From Embleya scabrispora (lineage in GTDB: Bacteria; Actinomycetota; Actinomycetes; Streptomycetales; Streptomycetaceae): a DNA stretch of 64,000 bases. The stretch lies in assembly GCF_002024165.1 (NCBI RefSeq), contig NZ_MWQN01000001.1, forward strand, positions 744,001-808,000, written 5' to 3'. The notes beneath the pieces are model-generated. The model did not search any database. It was not told the origin of the DNA and worked only from the letters and a program-made list of their open reading frames with translations. Within the stretch, counting starts at the first letter, position 1. Each line of letters starts with the position of its first letter. A program made the translations under genes and the position numbers. Positions 39,064 through 48,369 of the stretch are shown in pieces.

Positions 39064-40152
39064 TCACTCGGTTGCATCCTTACCGGTCACGGCGCCGTTG
39101 TCGAACAACACGCTCTGTTGCGCACCCTGCCGATCGGGCAGCGCACCCTGTGGGGGGTTCAGTCCCAGATGCGCCCACGCCTTGGCGGTGGCCACCCGGC
39201 CGCGGGGTGTGCGGGCCAGGAAACCGCTGCGGACCAGGAACGGTTCGGCGACCTCCTCGACCGTCTCGGTCTCCTCGCCCACCGCCACGGCCAGCGTGGA
39301 CAGGCCCACCGGACCGCCGCCGAACAGCGCGGTCAGGGCCTGGAGTACGGCCCGGTCCAGCCGGTCCAGGCCCAGCGCGTCCACCTCGTAGACGTCGAGC
39401 GCGCGGGCCGCGATGTCCCGGTCGACCTTGCCGTTCGCCCGCACCTGCGCGTAGTCGCGGACGCGGCGCAGGAGCCGGTTGGCGATCCGCGGCGTGCCCC
39501 GCGAGCGGCCGGCGATCTCCGCACCGCCCTCGGCGGACAACTCGACGTCGAGCAATCTCGCCGAACGATTCAGCACCCGTTCGAGTTCGGCGGGCGCGTA
39601 GAAGTCCATGTGTCCGGTGAAACCGAACCGGTCGCGCAGCGGCGGCGGCAGCAGCCCGGCCCGGGTGGTCGCGCCCACAAGGGTGAACGGCGGCAGGTCC
39701 AGCGGGATGGCGGTGGCCCCGGGCCCCTTGCCGACGATGATGTCGACCCGGAAGTCCTCCATCGCCATGTACAACATCTCTTCGGCGGGCCGCGACATGC
39801 GGTGGATCTCGTCGAGGAACAGCACTTCGCCCTCGGACAGCGAGGACAGGATCGCGGCCAGGTCGCCGGCGTGCTGGATGGCCGGGCCCGAGGTGATCCG
39901 GATCGGTACGCCCATCTCGGCCGCGATGATCATCGACAGCGTGGTCTTGCCGAGTCCGGGCGGGCCGGACAGCAGTACGTGGTCCGCGGTCGCGCCGCGG
40001 CCGAGCGCCGCGGTCAGCACCAGGGACAACTGCTCGCGCACCCGCTCCTGGCCGATGAACTCGTCCAGGTTCTTCGGGCGCAGCGCGGCCTCGACGGCCT
40101 GCTCCTCGCCGTCCGCCTCGGCGGTCACCAGGCGTTCGCCGTCCTGCGTCAT
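39064..40152 (-). CDS. ruvB: Holliday junction branch-migration helicase RuvB
   Basis: 362 residues. AAA+ motor that drives RuvA-bound junctions. Walker A is GPPGLGKTT near 62-70, Walker [10 protein letters not shown], sensor 1 LVGATTRAG, and the arginine-finger region contains [19 protein letters not shown] winged-helix domain follows ([16 protein letters not shown]). The ATG start is at 40152. It is last of ruvC-ruvA-ruvB, 109 bp after ruvA, and presumably under the SOS box upstream of ruvC. Confidence 0.97.
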   Translation of the reverse strand: MTQDGERLVTAEADGEEQAVEAALRPKNLDEFIGQERVREQLSLVLTAALGRGATADHVLLSGPPGLGKTTLSMIIAAEMGVPIRITSGPAIQHAGDLAAILSSLSEGEVLFLDEIHRMSRPAEEMLYMAMEDFRVDIIVGKGPGATAIPLDLPPFTLVGATTRAGLLPPPLRDRFGFTGHMDFYAPAELERVLNRSARLLDVELSAEGGAEIAGRSRGTPRIANRLLRRVRDYAQVRANGKVDRDIAARALDVYEVDALGLDRLDRAVLQALTALFGGGPVGLSTLAVAVGEETETVEEVAEPFLVRSGFLARTPRGRVATAKAWAHLGLNPPQGALPDRQGAQQSVLFDNGAVTGKDATE

Positions 40153-40261
40153 CGTGTTCCGCCCAGGGTCGTGGTCGTACGGCCTGCGTTCATCCTGCCC
40201 GACGCCGGCGACATCCCCGGCACCGCGCGTGCCGCGTCGTCGCCGGCTCGCCGGGAGGGGT

Positions 40262-40861
40262 TCATCGGCGGTTCAAGCCGCGCAGGGCCGATTTGAGCAG
40301 TGCGCCGATGTCGGGGGTGGCGGCGCCGTCCGCCTCGGGGGCGACCGCGTCGACCGCCTCCTCCGCCTCGCGGCCGGCGTAGCCCAGGCCGACCAGGGCC
40401 GCGTGCAGCTGGTCGCGCCAGCCCGCGCTCACCGGGCCGGCGACGCCGGCCGCGCCGGTGGGCGCGCCGAGCTTGTCCTTCAGGTCCAGGAGCAGCTTCT
40501 GCGCGCCCTTGGGGCCGATCCCGGGCACGGCGGTGAGCGCCTTGGCGTCCTTGGCGGCGACCGCGGCGCGCAGCGCGTCGGGGCTGTACACGGCGATCAT
40601 CGCGAGGGCCAGTTTCGGGCCCACCCCGTTGGCGGTCTGCAAGACCTCGAACGTGCGCTTCTCGTCGTCGTCGGCGAAGCCGAACAGGGTGAGCGAGTCC
40701 TCCCGGACCACCAGCGACGTGGCCAGCCGGGCCGGTGTGCCGACCCGCAGGCCGGCGAGCGTGGTGGGCGTGCACTGCACGGCCAGGCCGACCCCGCCGA
40801 CCTCGACGACGGCGGTGTCGGGGCCGATGCCGGCCACCGTTCCGGAGACGAACGCGATCAC
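40262..40861 (-). CDS. ruvA: Holliday junction DNA helicase subunit RuvA
   Basis: 199 residues. Domain I (OB fold, [23 protein letters not shown]), domain II with helix-hairpin-helix turns ([25 protein letters not shown]) that bind the junction, and domain III at the C-terminus that contacts RuvB. The start is GTG at 40861, 55 bp after the ruvC stop. An ordinary family member. Confidence 0.95.
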   Translation of the reverse strand: MIAFVSGTVAGIGPDTAVVEVGGVGLAVQCTPTTLAGLRVGTPARLATSLVVREDSLTLFGFADDDEKRTFEVLQTANGVGPKLALAMIAVYSPDALRAAVAAKDAKALTAVPGIGPKGAQKLLLDLKDKLGAPTGAAGVAGPVSAGWRDQLHAALVGLGYAGREAEEAVDAVAPEADGAATPDIGALLKSALRGLNRR

Positions 40862-40916
40862 CCGAGTGCTCCTGCGTGGTTGGTGAGGTGGGGCGGTGTG
40901 GCCGGGGCGGCCCCGG

Positions 40917-41465
40917 TCAGCGGCGGGTGCCGCGCGGGAGTCGGCCGGCCGGGGTGCGGGCCGCGGCGACCGCCGCCGCGAGCCGGTCGGAGGCGCCGCC
41001 GCGCCAGATGTGGCAGATCGCCAACGCCACCGCGTCGGCGGCGTCGGCCGGTTTCGGCGGACCGTCCAGGCGCAGGATACGCGTGACCATGGCGCCGATC
41101 TGGGCCTTGTCGGCGCGCCCGCTGCCGGTCACCGCGGCCTTGACCTCGCTGGGCGTGTGCAGCGTGACCGGCAATCCGCGCCGCGCGGCGCACACGATGG
41201 CCACGGCGGAGGCCTGCGCGGTGCCCATCACGGTGCTCACGTTGTGCTGGCTGAACACCCGCTCGACCGCGACGCAGTCCGGGCGGTGCCGCTCCAGCCA
41301 CTCCTCGATGCCCTGCTCGATACCGAGGAGTCGGGCGTCGATCGTGGCGTCGGCGGGTGTGCGCACGACGCCGGCCTCGATCATCCGCAGCGGTTTGCCC
41401 ACCGCGCCGTCGACGACCCCCACGCCGCATCGGGTCAGACCGGGGTCGACCCCCAAGACCCGCAT
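40917..41465 (-). CDS. ruvC: Holliday junction resolvase RuvC
   Basis: 182 residues, RNase H-like nuclease that cuts junctions. The acidic residues are Asp7 in GVDPGLT, Glu near 68 in [12 protein letters not shown], and the C-terminal pair in the [12 protein letters not shown] segment. [13 protein letters not shown] and [15 protein letters not shown] are family segments. The ATG is at 41465. First gene of the ruvCAB operon, with a perfect Cheo-type LexA box 110 bp upstream. Confidence 0.96.
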   Translation of the reverse strand: MRVLGVDPGLTRCGVGVVDGAVGKPLRMIEAGVVRTPADATIDARLLGIEQGIEEWLERHRPDCVAVERVFSQHNVSTVMGTAQASAVAIVCAARRGLPVTLHTPSEVKAAVTGSGRADKAQIGAMVTRILRLDGPPKPADAADAVALAICHIWRGGASDRLAAAVAAARTPAGRLPRGTRR

Positions 41466-41806
41466 GCCGCGCCCCTCTCGTGTCGTCCTCGCGTCGGATT
41501 CGCGCCGTTCCCGTGTGGTTCGCGCGTCGTCGCCGTGTCGTTGCCCGTCGCGCTGCGGCGACCGACACCCGATACGAACACGTGTTCGCCCGGGGAAACC
41601 CTAGTGCAGCCGCGCTGATCCCCTCGGTATCGCCACTCCGTGATCACTCGTTCGAGCGACACGTAGGCTTGCCCCGGTCGATAACGCCCCGATGACAGCC
41701 CTGTGACGATCGTTCCCCAAGCGGCCCGGTCGTCGCCGGGGAGCCCGCACGGGCAGCGCTAGGGTCGCTTGCAGACTGCTCCCCGCTCGCCGCCCGGAAG
41801 GTTTTC
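41466..41806. other. Divergent intergenic region (ruvC / mannosyltransferase)
   Basis: 341 bp holding the LexA box, a TAGGGT -10-type element for ruvC at 41598-41603 (minus) and TAGGCT and TAGGGT hexamers toward the mannosyltransferase (41664-41669 and 41760-41765). No gene seen. Confidence 0.5.
41575..41588. promoter_or_regulatory. LexA (Cheo/DinR-type) SOS box
   Basis: CGAACACGTGTTCG is a perfect match to the Gram-positive LexA consensus CGAACNNNNGTTCG. It lies 110 bp before ruvC, just downstream of a TAGGGT -10-like hexamer at 41603-41598 on the minus strand, so LexA would block ruvCAB transcription until DNA damage. Confidence 0.85.
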
Positions 41807-43108
41807 ATGCCGTCGCCGTCCATGCCGGTCGCCGTGACCCCGCCGGCCGCCGAGAAGGGTGCGACCAGGATGCCGGCGGCCCCCGACACCGTGTTCGCGG
41901 ACGGCCTCGCCGAGCGGGTGCGGCGCGGCGCCACCGAGGTGCTCGGTCGCGCGCGGGTGTCCTTCCGTCCGGCCCGCACGGCGGTGTTCGGGTATCTGAT
42001 CGCGCGCGCGGTCAACCTCGTGGTGCTCGCCCTGATGGCGCTGGCGACGGGCAAGCCGTTCTGGTCGATGCTCGGCTCCTGGGACGGCGTGTGGTTTCGC
42101 GACATCGCCGACTTCGGCTACGTGGACAAGATCCCGGTCTCCCCGACCGGCAAGCCGTACTGGACCAACGTCGAGTTCTTCCCCGGCTACCCCTGGGCGG
42201 TCCGCCTGGTCTGCGACCTGACCGGACTGTCCGCGCTCAACGCCGGCATGGTGGTCACCCTGATCGCCGGCGTGGTGGCCGCGTGGGGGTTGTACGCGCT
42301 CGGGCGCGAACTGACCGGCAGCCACCGGGTGGCCACCCTGTTCGCGCTGCTCTGGGGGGTGGCGCCGGGTTCGATGGTGCTCACCATGGTCTACTCCGAG
42401 GCGCTGTTCGTGGCGTTCGCCTCGTGGGGTCTGCTGGCGGTGGTGCGCCGGCAGTGGACCCTGGCCTGCGTGTTGTGCCTGTTCGCGGGGCTGACCCGCA
42501 ACACCGCGTTCGCGCTGGTCGCGGCGCTGGGGGTGACGGCCCTCGCGGTCGTGCTGCGGCGGCGGGAGGACGGCACGCGGGTGGGCCTGCTGGCCCCGGA
42601 GGCGCGGCGCCCGGTGGTGGCCACACTGATCTCGCCGCTGGCGTGCGTGGGCTTCATCGCGTGGGTGGGCTGGCTGGCCGGACGCCCCGACGGGTGGATG
42701 TGGATCCAGGACAAGGCCTTCAACCTGCGGTTCGACGCGGGCATAAGCACCGTCCAGTGGATGAACAAGTACCTCACCCACCTGGGCCGACCGATCTACG
42801 TGGTCTGCACGTTCGTGATCATCCTGTCGGTGGCGCTGATGATCTGGTCGTTCCGCGACCGCCGGATCCCGCTGTCGGTGCACGTCTACGGCGCCGTGGT
42901 GATGTTCCTCGCGCTGACCACGAGCAACGGCTGGTTCTTCCACTCCAAGCCGCGCTTCATGCTGCCGGCGTTCACCATCCTGCTGCCGCTGGCCCGGCTG
43001 ATGGTCAAGTGGCCGCGCGGGGTGGTGATCTCGATCCTGGTCGCGGGGGCGGCGTTCTCCGGGTGGTACGTGGGCTTTCTGCTGTACGTGATAAACACCA
43101 ACCCGTAG
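41807..43108 (+). CDS. PIG-V-like mannosyltransferase, multi-pass membrane protein
   Basis: 433 residues with about ten membrane segments. The first extracytoplasmic loop carries SWDGVWFRDIADFGY, the SWDxxxY/D-type segment of GPI mannosyltransferase 2 (PIG-V) relatives, and NVEFFPGYPWAVRL follows. These enzymes use polyprenyl-phosphate mannose as donor. The acceptor in actinobacteria is not known to me. The ATG at 41807 is preceded by GGAAGG. It is a single gene, ending at a long convergent terminator. Confidence 0.85.
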   Translation: MPSPSMPVAVTPPAAEKGATRMPAAPDTVFADGLAERVRRGATEVLGRARVSFRPARTAVFGYLIARAVNLVVLALMALATGKPFWSMLGSWDGVWFRDIADFGYVDKIPVSPTGKPYWTNVEFFPGYPWAVRLVCDLTGLSALNAGMVVTLIAGVVAAWGLYALGRELTGSHRVATLFALLWGVAPGSMVLTMVYSEALFVAFASWGLLAVVRRQWTLACVLCLFAGLTRNTAFALVAALGVTALAVVLRRREDGTRVGLLAPEARRPVVATLISPLACVGFIAWVGWLAGRPDGWMWIQDKAFNLRFDAGISTVQWMNKYLTHLGRPIYVVCTFVIILSVALMIWSFRDRRIPLSVHVYGAVVMFLALTTSNGWFFHSKPRFMLPAFTILLPLARLMVKWPRGVVISILVAGAAFSGWYVGFLLYVINTNP

Positions 43109-43121
43109 CCGCGAGTCGCAC

Positions 43122-43173
43122 CCGAACGTGCGTGGGGCCGACGGCAACCGCCGTCGGCCCCACGCACGTTCGG
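43122..43173. terminator. Bidirectional terminator, perfect 24-bp stem
   Basis: Arms 43122-43145 and 43150-43173 are fully complementary around AACC. It lies between the convergent mannosyltransferase and yebC genes (13 and 12 bp from their stops). Confidence 0.85.
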
Positions 43174-43184
43174 AAGAGTCCGAC

Positions 43185-43940
43185 CTACTCGGCGTTCAGG
43201 CTCTCCATGACGTCGTCCGGAACGTCGAAGTTCGCCCAGACCTCCTGGACGTCGTCGCTGTCCTCCAGGGCCTCGATCAGCCGGAAGATCTTGCGCGCGC
43301 CGTCCTCGTCCAGCTCGACCGTGACGCTGGGCAGGAAGTTGGCGTCGGCCGAGTCGTAGTCGATCCCGGCGTCGACGAGCGCGGTGCGCACGGCGACCAT
43401 GTCGGTCGCCTCGCTGACCACCTCGTACGTCTCGCCCAGGTCGTTGACCTCCTCGGCGCCGGCGTCCAGCACCGCGCCCAGGACGTCGTCCTCGCTCAGG
43501 TCGTTCTTCGGCACGATCACCACGCCCTTGCGGGTGAACATGTACGACACCGACCCCGGGTCGGCCATCGAGCCGCCGTTGCGCGTCATCGCGACGCGCA
43601 CGTCGGACGCCGCGCGGTTGCGGTTGTCGGTGAGGCACTCGATCAGCACCGCGACACCGTTCGGTCCGTACCCCTCGTACGTGATCGACTGGTAATCGGC
43701 GCCGCCGGCCTCCGCACCGGAGCCGCGCTTGACCGCGCGGTCGATGTTGTCGTTCGGGACCGAGGACTTCTTGGCCTTTTGGATGGCGTCGTAGAGCGTC
43801 GGGTTGCCGGCGACGTCACCGCCGCCGGTGCGAGCCGCCACCTCGACGTTCTTGATCAGCTTGGCGAAGAGCTTTCCGCGCCTGGCGTCGATGACGGCCT
43901 TTTTGTGCTTGGTGGTCGCCCACTTCGAGTGGCCGGACAT
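43185..43940 (-). CDS. yebC: YebC/PmpR-family protein
   Basis: 251 residues. [25 protein letters not shown] is the family N-terminus in outline, then [15 protein letters not shown] and the [16 protein letters not shown] segment. An acidic C-terminal half ends in VMESLNAE. Members are DNA- or ribosome-associated; recent work assigns some to relief of proline-stretch stalling, others to transcription. The ATG at 43940 has a GAAGGAG-like site. Sits downstream of pdxT, as in many actinobacteria. Confidence 0.94.
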   Translation of the reverse strand: MSGHSKWATTKHKKAVIDARRGKLFAKLIKNVEVAARTGGGDVAGNPTLYDAIQKAKKSSVPNDNIDRAVKRGSGAEAGGADYQSITYEGYGPNGVAVLIECLTDNRNRAASDVRVAMTRNGGSMADPGSVSYMFTRKGVVIVPKNDLSEDDVLGAVLDAGAEEVNDLGETYEVVSEATDMVAVRTALVDAGIDYDSADANFLPSVTVELDEDGARKIFRLIEALEDSDDVQEVWANFDVPDDVMESLNAE

Positions 43941-44015
43941 CCGCCTCTACTCCTTCGGGTCGCGGGTGCGCTGCACGGACCTGTACAGGCTGGAAGATCC
44001 TACCGGCGCGCGGAC

Positions 44016-44627
44016 TCAGAGCGTGGCACGGACCATGTCCACGAAGTAGGCGTGCACGCGCCGGTCGGGGGTGAGCTCCGGGTGGAAGGACGTGGCGAGC
44101 AGGTTGCCCTGGCGAACCGCCACGATCCGGTCGGCGTACGGCTCGGCGCTCAGCCGGGCCAGCACCTCGACCTCGGCGCCGACCGACTCGACCCACGGGG
44201 CCCGGATGAACACGCCGTGGATGGGGTCGTCGCCCTCGAGGCCGGCGAACGGGACGTCGGCCTCGAACGAGTCGTTCTGGCGCCCGAACGCGTTGCGCCG
44301 CACGATCATGTCGATTCCGCCGACCGTCTCCTGGTCCTCGCGGCCGTCCAGGATCTTGTCCGCGAGCATGATCATGCCCGCGCACGAGCCGTAGACCGGC
44401 ATGCCCTCGGCGACTCGCGCGCGCAGCGCCGGGAACAGGCCGAAGGAGACCGCGAGCTTGGACATCGTGGTCGACTCGCCACCGGGTATGACCAGCGCGT
44501 CGAGGTCGGCGAACTCCTCGACCTTGCGCACCGGGCGGGCGATCGCGTCGAGTTCGGCCAGCGCGATGGCGTGTTCGCGCACGTCGCCCTGGAGTGCGAG
44601 GACACCGATGATGGGAGTGGTGGACAC
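44016..44627 (-). CDS. pdxT: Pyridoxal 5'-phosphate synthase glutaminase subunit PdxT
   Basis: 203 residues, class I glutamine amidotransferase that supplies ammonia to Pdx[15 protein letters not shown] begins the protein, PGGESTTM binds glutamine, the nucleophile is the cysteine in [10 protein letters not shown], and the His/Glu pair is in [10 protein letters not shown] chose the GTG at 44627 (VSTTPIIG) with GAGG upstream. A strong hairpin separates it from pdxS, so the ratio of the two products may be set there. Confidence 0.95.
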   Translation of the reverse strand: MSTTPIIGVLALQGDVREHAIALAELDAIARPVRKVEEFADLDALVIPGGESTTMSKLAVSFGLFPALRARVAEGMPVYGSCAGMIMLADKILDGREDQETVGGIDMIVRRNAFGRQNDSFEADVPFAGLEGDDPIHGVFIRAPWVESVGAEVEVLARLSAEPYADRIVAVRQGNLLATSFHPELTPDRRVHAYFVDMVRATL

Positions 44628-44653
44628 GTCAACCTCGTCCGGTCGTAGGTACC

Positions 44654-44692
44654 GGGCCGGGCCCGAACGCGGATCGCGTTCGGGCCCGGCCC
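44654..44692 (-). terminator. Perfect 18-bp hairpin between pdxS and pdxT
   Basis: Arms 44654-44671 and 44675-44692 are exactly complementary with a 3-nt loop. It lies 25 bp after the pdxS stop and 27 bp before pdxT. No U-run. Attenuating terminator or mRNA end protection for pdxS are both possible. Confidence 0.7.
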
Positions 44693-44717
44693 ACGGCATG
44701 TGCGAAGTGCGGCGGGA

Positions 44718-45620
44718 CTACCAGCCGCGGCCGGCGTAGCGCTGCTCGGCGGGGAGGGTGTCGATGTTGATGCCGACCATCGCCTCGCCCAGACCGCGCG
44801 AGACCTTGGCGATCACGTCCGGGTCGTCGAAGTGCAGGGTGGCGTCCACGATCGCCTTGGCGCGCTTGGCCGGGTCGCCCGACTTGAAGATGCCGGAGCC
44901 GACGAACACGCCCTCGGCGCCGAGCTGCATCATCATCGACGCGTCGGCGGGGGTGGCGATGCCGCCCGCGGTGAACAGCACCACCGGCAGCTTGCCGGCC
45001 TCGGCGACCTCCTTGACCAGCGCGTACGGCGCCTGGAGGTTCTTCGCGGCGACGAACAGCTCGTCCTCGTCCAGGACCGAGAGCGCCTTGATGTCCTTGA
45101 GGATGGTGCGCATGTGGCGGGTGGCCTCGACCACGTTGCCGGTGCCGGCCTCGCCCTTGGAGCGGATCATCGCCGCGCCCTCGGTGATCCGGCGCAGCGC
45201 CTCGCCGAGGTTGGTCGCGCCGCACACGAAGGGGGTGGTGAAGCGCCACTTGTTGATGTGGTTCGACTCGTCGGCCGGGGTGAGCACCTCGGACTCGTCG
45301 ATGTAGTCGACGCCGAGCGACTGGAGCACCTGGGCCTCGGCGAAGTGGCCGATGCGGGCCTTGGCCATCACGGGGATGGACACGGCGCCGATGATGCCGT
45401 CGATCATGTCGGGGTCGGACATGCGCGCGACGCCGCCGTCCTTGCGGATGTCGGCCGGCACGCGCTCGAGCGCCATGACGGCGACCGCGCCCGCGTCCTC
45501 GGCGATCTTCGCCTGCTCGGCGTTGACGACGTCCATGATCACGCCGCCCTTGAGCTGCTCGGCCATGCCGCGCTTGACCAGGTCGGTGCCGGTCTGGGGG
45601 GTTGCGGGGGTGGTGGACAC
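44718..45620 (-). CDS. pdxS: Pyridoxal 5'-phosphate synthase subunit PdxS
   Basis: 300 residues, (beta/alpha)8 barrel that makes PLP from ribose 5-phosphate, glyceraldehyde 3-phosphate and ammonia. [21 protein letters not shown], then the catalytic lysines in [13 protein letters not shown] and the [10 protein letters not shown] segment. The start is GTG at 45620 with GAGG at about 10 nt. Together with pdxT it gives de novo vitamin B6. A TAGGAT -10 element lies 59 bp upstream. Confidence 0.96.
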   Translation of the reverse strand: MSTTPATPQTGTDLVKRGMAEQLKGGVIMDVVNAEQAKIAEDAGAVAVMALERVPADIRKDGGVARMSDPDMIDGIIGAVSIPVMAKARIGHFAEAQVLQSLGVDYIDESEVLTPADESNHINKWRFTTPFVCGATNLGEALRRITEGAAMIRSKGEAGTGNVVEATRHMRTILKDIKALSVLDEDELFVAAKNLQAPYALVKEVAEAGKLPVVLFTAGGIATPADASMMMQLGAEGVFVGSGIFKSGDPAKRAKAIVDATLHFDDPDVIAKVSRGLGEAMVGINIDTLPAEQRYAGRGW

Positions 45621-45678
45621 GGATGACCTCACACAGATGCGATCGACGACGGTTGGCTCCATCGTACGGGTGATGTGG

Positions 45679-45684
45679 ATCCTA
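45679..45684 (-). promoter_or_regulatory. Candidate -10 element of pdxS
   Basis: TAGGAT on the minus strand is a consensus streptomycete -10. A second candidate, TACGAT, lies at about 45664-45659. No convincing -35. Confidence 0.4.
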
Positions 45685-45749
45685 ATGTCATGCCACCCCG
45701 GCGAATTACCCGGGCCAATCTGTCCATGGTGGCCTGCACGTGGCTCCTG

Positions 45750-46289
45750 TCAGGACCCACCGGGCTGCAACGTGCGGGGTTCCTCGTCGTCCATCTCGAA
45801 GGTGACGGGGTACGGGGCGTGGCCGGCCAGCCGCAGGTAGCGCACCAATCGGTGCCGGCGCACCGCCCGCGCGCCGCGCACCGCGTCGTTGTGGAATCGC
45901 CGCGCCATCGGCACGCGGCGCACCGCGGTCTGCAGTTCCGCGACCAGTTCCTCGCCGCCGGGGCGGGCCCGGAGGTCGTCCGCCTGGGCCGGGTCCTCGA
46001 ACAGGATCCGCAGCGCCCGGGTCAGATCGCTCTCGGCGACCTCGCGCTCCTCCTCGGCGGCGTTGCGCGCCTCGTGCGCGGCGCCGGCCAGCACGAGCGA
46101 GGACGCCGGATCCAAGAGCCCCGAGGTGGCGATCTCCTGTGCCACGGCCGAGCGCCGCAACAGCTGCGCGTCCAGGGCCGCCCGGCTGGAGTCCACCCGC
46201 GCGTGCAGCCGATCGAGCCGCCCCGCGGTCCAACTCAGGTACACCCCGACCGCGAGCACGGCGAGCAGGATCCAGATGACAGTCATCAT
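45750..46289 (-). CDS. Single-pass membrane protein of unknown function, LemA-like layout
   Basis: 179 residues. N-terminal membrane segment (about 4-22), then a long helical cytoplasmic region with SSRAALDAQLLRRSAVAQEIA, AHEARNAAEEEREVAESDLTRAL and RFHNDAVRGARAVRR, which resemble the helices of LemA proteins, and a short tail ending LQPGGS. The function is not known. Located between pdxS and pimA, same strand, as in other streptomycetes I recall. The start is ATG ATG at 46289/46286 with AGGG upstream. Confidence 0.8.
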   Translation of the reverse strand: MMTVIWILLAVLAVGVYLSWTAGRLDRLHARVDSSRAALDAQLLRRSAVAQEIATSGLLDPASSLVLAGAAHEARNAAEEEREVAESDLTRALRILFEDPAQADDLRARPGGEELVAELQTAVRRVPMARRFHNDAVRGARAVRRHRLVRYLRLAGHAPYPVTFEMDDEEPRTLQPGGS

Positions 46290-46324
46290 CCGGCGACCCT
46301 AGTACGCCCCGTCGAGGCCGATCG

Positions 46325-47446
46325 CTACGCGGCGGGTGCGCCGGCGGTGACCGTTTCGTAGACGCCGAGGATGTCCGTGCCGACGGTCTCCCAGTCGTAG
46401 CGCCGCACGTGCTTGCGCCCGACCTCCCGCAGTTCCTCCCGCCGCGCCGGATCCCGCAGCAAGGCCACCGCCGAGGCGGCGAGCGCCTCGGCGTCCTCCA
46501 CCGCGAACAACTCCCCCGCCCGCCCGCCGTCCAGCACCTGGCGAAACGCGTCCAGGTCGCTCGCCAGCACCGGCGCCGCCGCCGACATCGCCTCGACCAG
46601 GATGATCCCGAAGCTCTCGCCGCCCGTGTTCGGCGCCACGTACACATCGACGCTGCGCAACAGCCGCGCCTTGTCCAGGTCGCCGACCATGCCGAGAAAG
46701 GTGACCTGTCCGCGCAGCGCCTCCGGCAGGTCCGCGACGGCCTCCTCCGCGTCGCCGCGCCCGGCGACCAGCAGCCGCACGCCGGGAAACGCCTCGACGA
46801 TCCTCGGGAACGCCTCGATCAGGGTGGGAAGTCCCTTGCGCGACTCGTCGATCCGCCCGATGAAGCCGATGGTGGGCGCCTCGGGCGTGCCCTGCCACGC
46901 GGGCTCGACGGGCGCGTCGGCGAAGAAGCCGACGTCCACCCCGTTCGGGATCACCACCGCGTCGCCGCCCAGGTGTTCGACGAGCGTGCGGCGCGCGTAC
47001 TCGCTGACCGCGATCCGCGCGCTGATCTTCTCCAGCGCGGGTTGCAGGATCGGGTAGGCCGCGATCATCGCGCGCGAGCGGGCGTTGGAGGTGTGAAACG
47101 TGGCCACCACCGGCCCGGACGCCGCCCAGCACGCGAGCAACGACAGGCTGGGGGTGGCCGGTTCGTGGATGTGCAGCACGTCGAAGTGCCCGTCGTGGAT
47201 CCACCGCCGCACCCGCGCCGCGGACAGGAACCCGAAGTTGAGCCGGGCCACCGAGCCGTTGTAGCGCACCGGCACGGCGCGGCCGGCCGGCACCACGTAG
47301 TCCGGCAGCGGGGTGTCGTCGTCGGCCGGCGCCAGCACCGAGACCTCGTGGCCGCGCGCGATCAGGTTCGCCGCCAGGTCTCGCACGTGGTACTGGACAC
47401 CGCCCGGCACGTCCCACGAGTAGGGGCAGACGACGCCGATCCTCAC
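46325..47446 (-). CDS. pimA: GT4 glycosyltransferase, phosphatidylinositol mannosyltransferase (PimA)
   Basis: 373 residues, GT-B fold. Transfers the first mannose from GDP-mannose to phosphatidylinositol at the inner membrane face. PYSWDVPGGVQYHV (8-21) is the acceptor-side glycine loop, GRIDESRKG near 210-218 opens the nucleotide domain, and ESFGIILVEAM is the EX7E motif. The GTG at 47446 overlaps the acyltransferase stop (GTGA). The order pgsA-acyltransferase-pimA supports the assignment. Confidence 0.93.
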   Translation of the reverse strand: MRIGVVCPYSWDVPGGVQYHVRDLAANLIARGHEVSVLAPADDDTPLPDYVVPAGRAVPVRYNGSVARLNFGFLSAARVRRWIHDGHFDVLHIHEPATPSLSLLACWAASGPVVATFHTSNARSRAMIAAYPILQPALEKISARIAVSEYARRTLVEHLGGDAVVIPNGVDVGFFADAPVEPAWQGTPEAPTIGFIGRIDESRKGLPTLIEAFPRIVEAFPGVRLLVAGRGDAEEAVADLPEALRGQVTFLGMVGDLDKARLLRSVDVYVAPNTGGESFGIILVEAMSAAAPVLASDLDAFRQVLDGGRAGELFAVEDAEALAASAVALLRDPARREELREVGRKHVRRYDWETVGTDILGVYETVTAGAPAA

Positions 47447-48369
47447 TTGGCCCCCTCGATCCGGGCGAGCCGGCGTCGGTCCAGGTCGGCGAGCCACAGC
47501 GGCTGGAGCATGTGCCAGTCCTGCGGGTCGCGCGCGATCGCCCGCTCGTAGGCGTCGGCGACCTGCTGCGTCATCACCGCGATCTTCTCCCGGCGGGTGC
47601 CCTCGGCCGGCACCTCGATCTCCGGGTGCAGCGTGCCGCGGACGACCTTGCCGTCCCACGGGAGGGTGACCGGGATCAGCGCCGCGCCGGTCTGTACCGC
47701 CAGCGCCGCGGGCCCCGCCGCCATCCGGGTCGGCTCGCCGAAGAACGTCACCGGCACCCCGGCGGCGGTCAGGTCGCGGTCGGAGAGCAGGCACAACAAC
47801 CGGCCCTCGCGCAGCCGCCGCGCCAGCGTGCCGAACGTGTTGCCGTCGCCGCCGGTCAGCGGCAGCACCTCCATGCCCAGCGACTCGCGATAGGCCACGA
47901 AGCGCTGGTAGAGCGACTCCGGCCGGAGCCGCTCGGCGACGGTGGTGAACGGGTAGCCCTTGAGCGTGATCCAGGCGCCGGCGTGGTCCCAGTTGCCCAT
48001 GTGCGGGAGCGCGAAGATGACGCCCTTGCCGCGCGCGCTGCACTCGTCGAGCAGCGTGACGTCGCACTCCATCCGGGACAGCACCGTCTCGCGGTCCCAC
48101 ACCGGCAGGCGAAACGCCTCCTGGTAGTAGCGCAGGTAGGACCGCATGCCCTCGCGCGAGACCTCGCGCACGCGCTCGGGTGTGGCGTCGGGCCCGAGCA
48201 CGCGGCGCAGGTTGGCCTCCAGTTGCCGCACCCCGCCGCCGCGCCGGCGCCACGCGACATCGGCGATCCGCCGAAAAACCGCGTCGGCGACCGGTTCGGG
48301 CAGCCGCTTGACCACGGACCAGCCCAGGGCGTACCCGGTGTCGGCCAGCCGCTGCCCGATCTCGGTCAT
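47443..48369 (-). CDS. Phosphatidylinositol mannoside acyltransferase (PatA-like, LpxL fold)
   Basis: 308 residues. Acylates the mannose of PIM at the membrane. The catalytic pair is His and Asp in PHMGNWDHAG (about 126-135), and LLSDRDLTAAGVPVTFFGEPT is the second conserved block of the HtrB/LpxL family. An N-terminal amphipathic helix anchors it. The ATG at 48369 overlaps the pgsA stop (ATGA), and pimA is coupled downstream, so pgsA, this gene and pimA form a biosynthetic operon. Confidence 0.93.
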   Translation of the reverse strand: MTEIGQRLADTGYALGWSVVKRLPEPVADAVFRRIADVAWRRRGGGVRQLEANLRRVLGPDATPERVREVSREGMRSYLRYYQEAFRLPVWDRETVLSRMECDVTLLDECSARGKGVIFALPHMGNWDHAGAWITLKGYPFTTVAERLRPESLYQRFVAYRESLGMEVLPLTGGDGNTFGTLARRLREGRLLCLLSDRDLTAAGVPVTFFGEPTRMAAGPAALAVQTGAALIPVTLPWDGKVVRGTLHPEIEVPAEGTRREKIAVMTQQVADAYERAIARDPQDWHMLQPLWLADLDRRRLARIEGAK

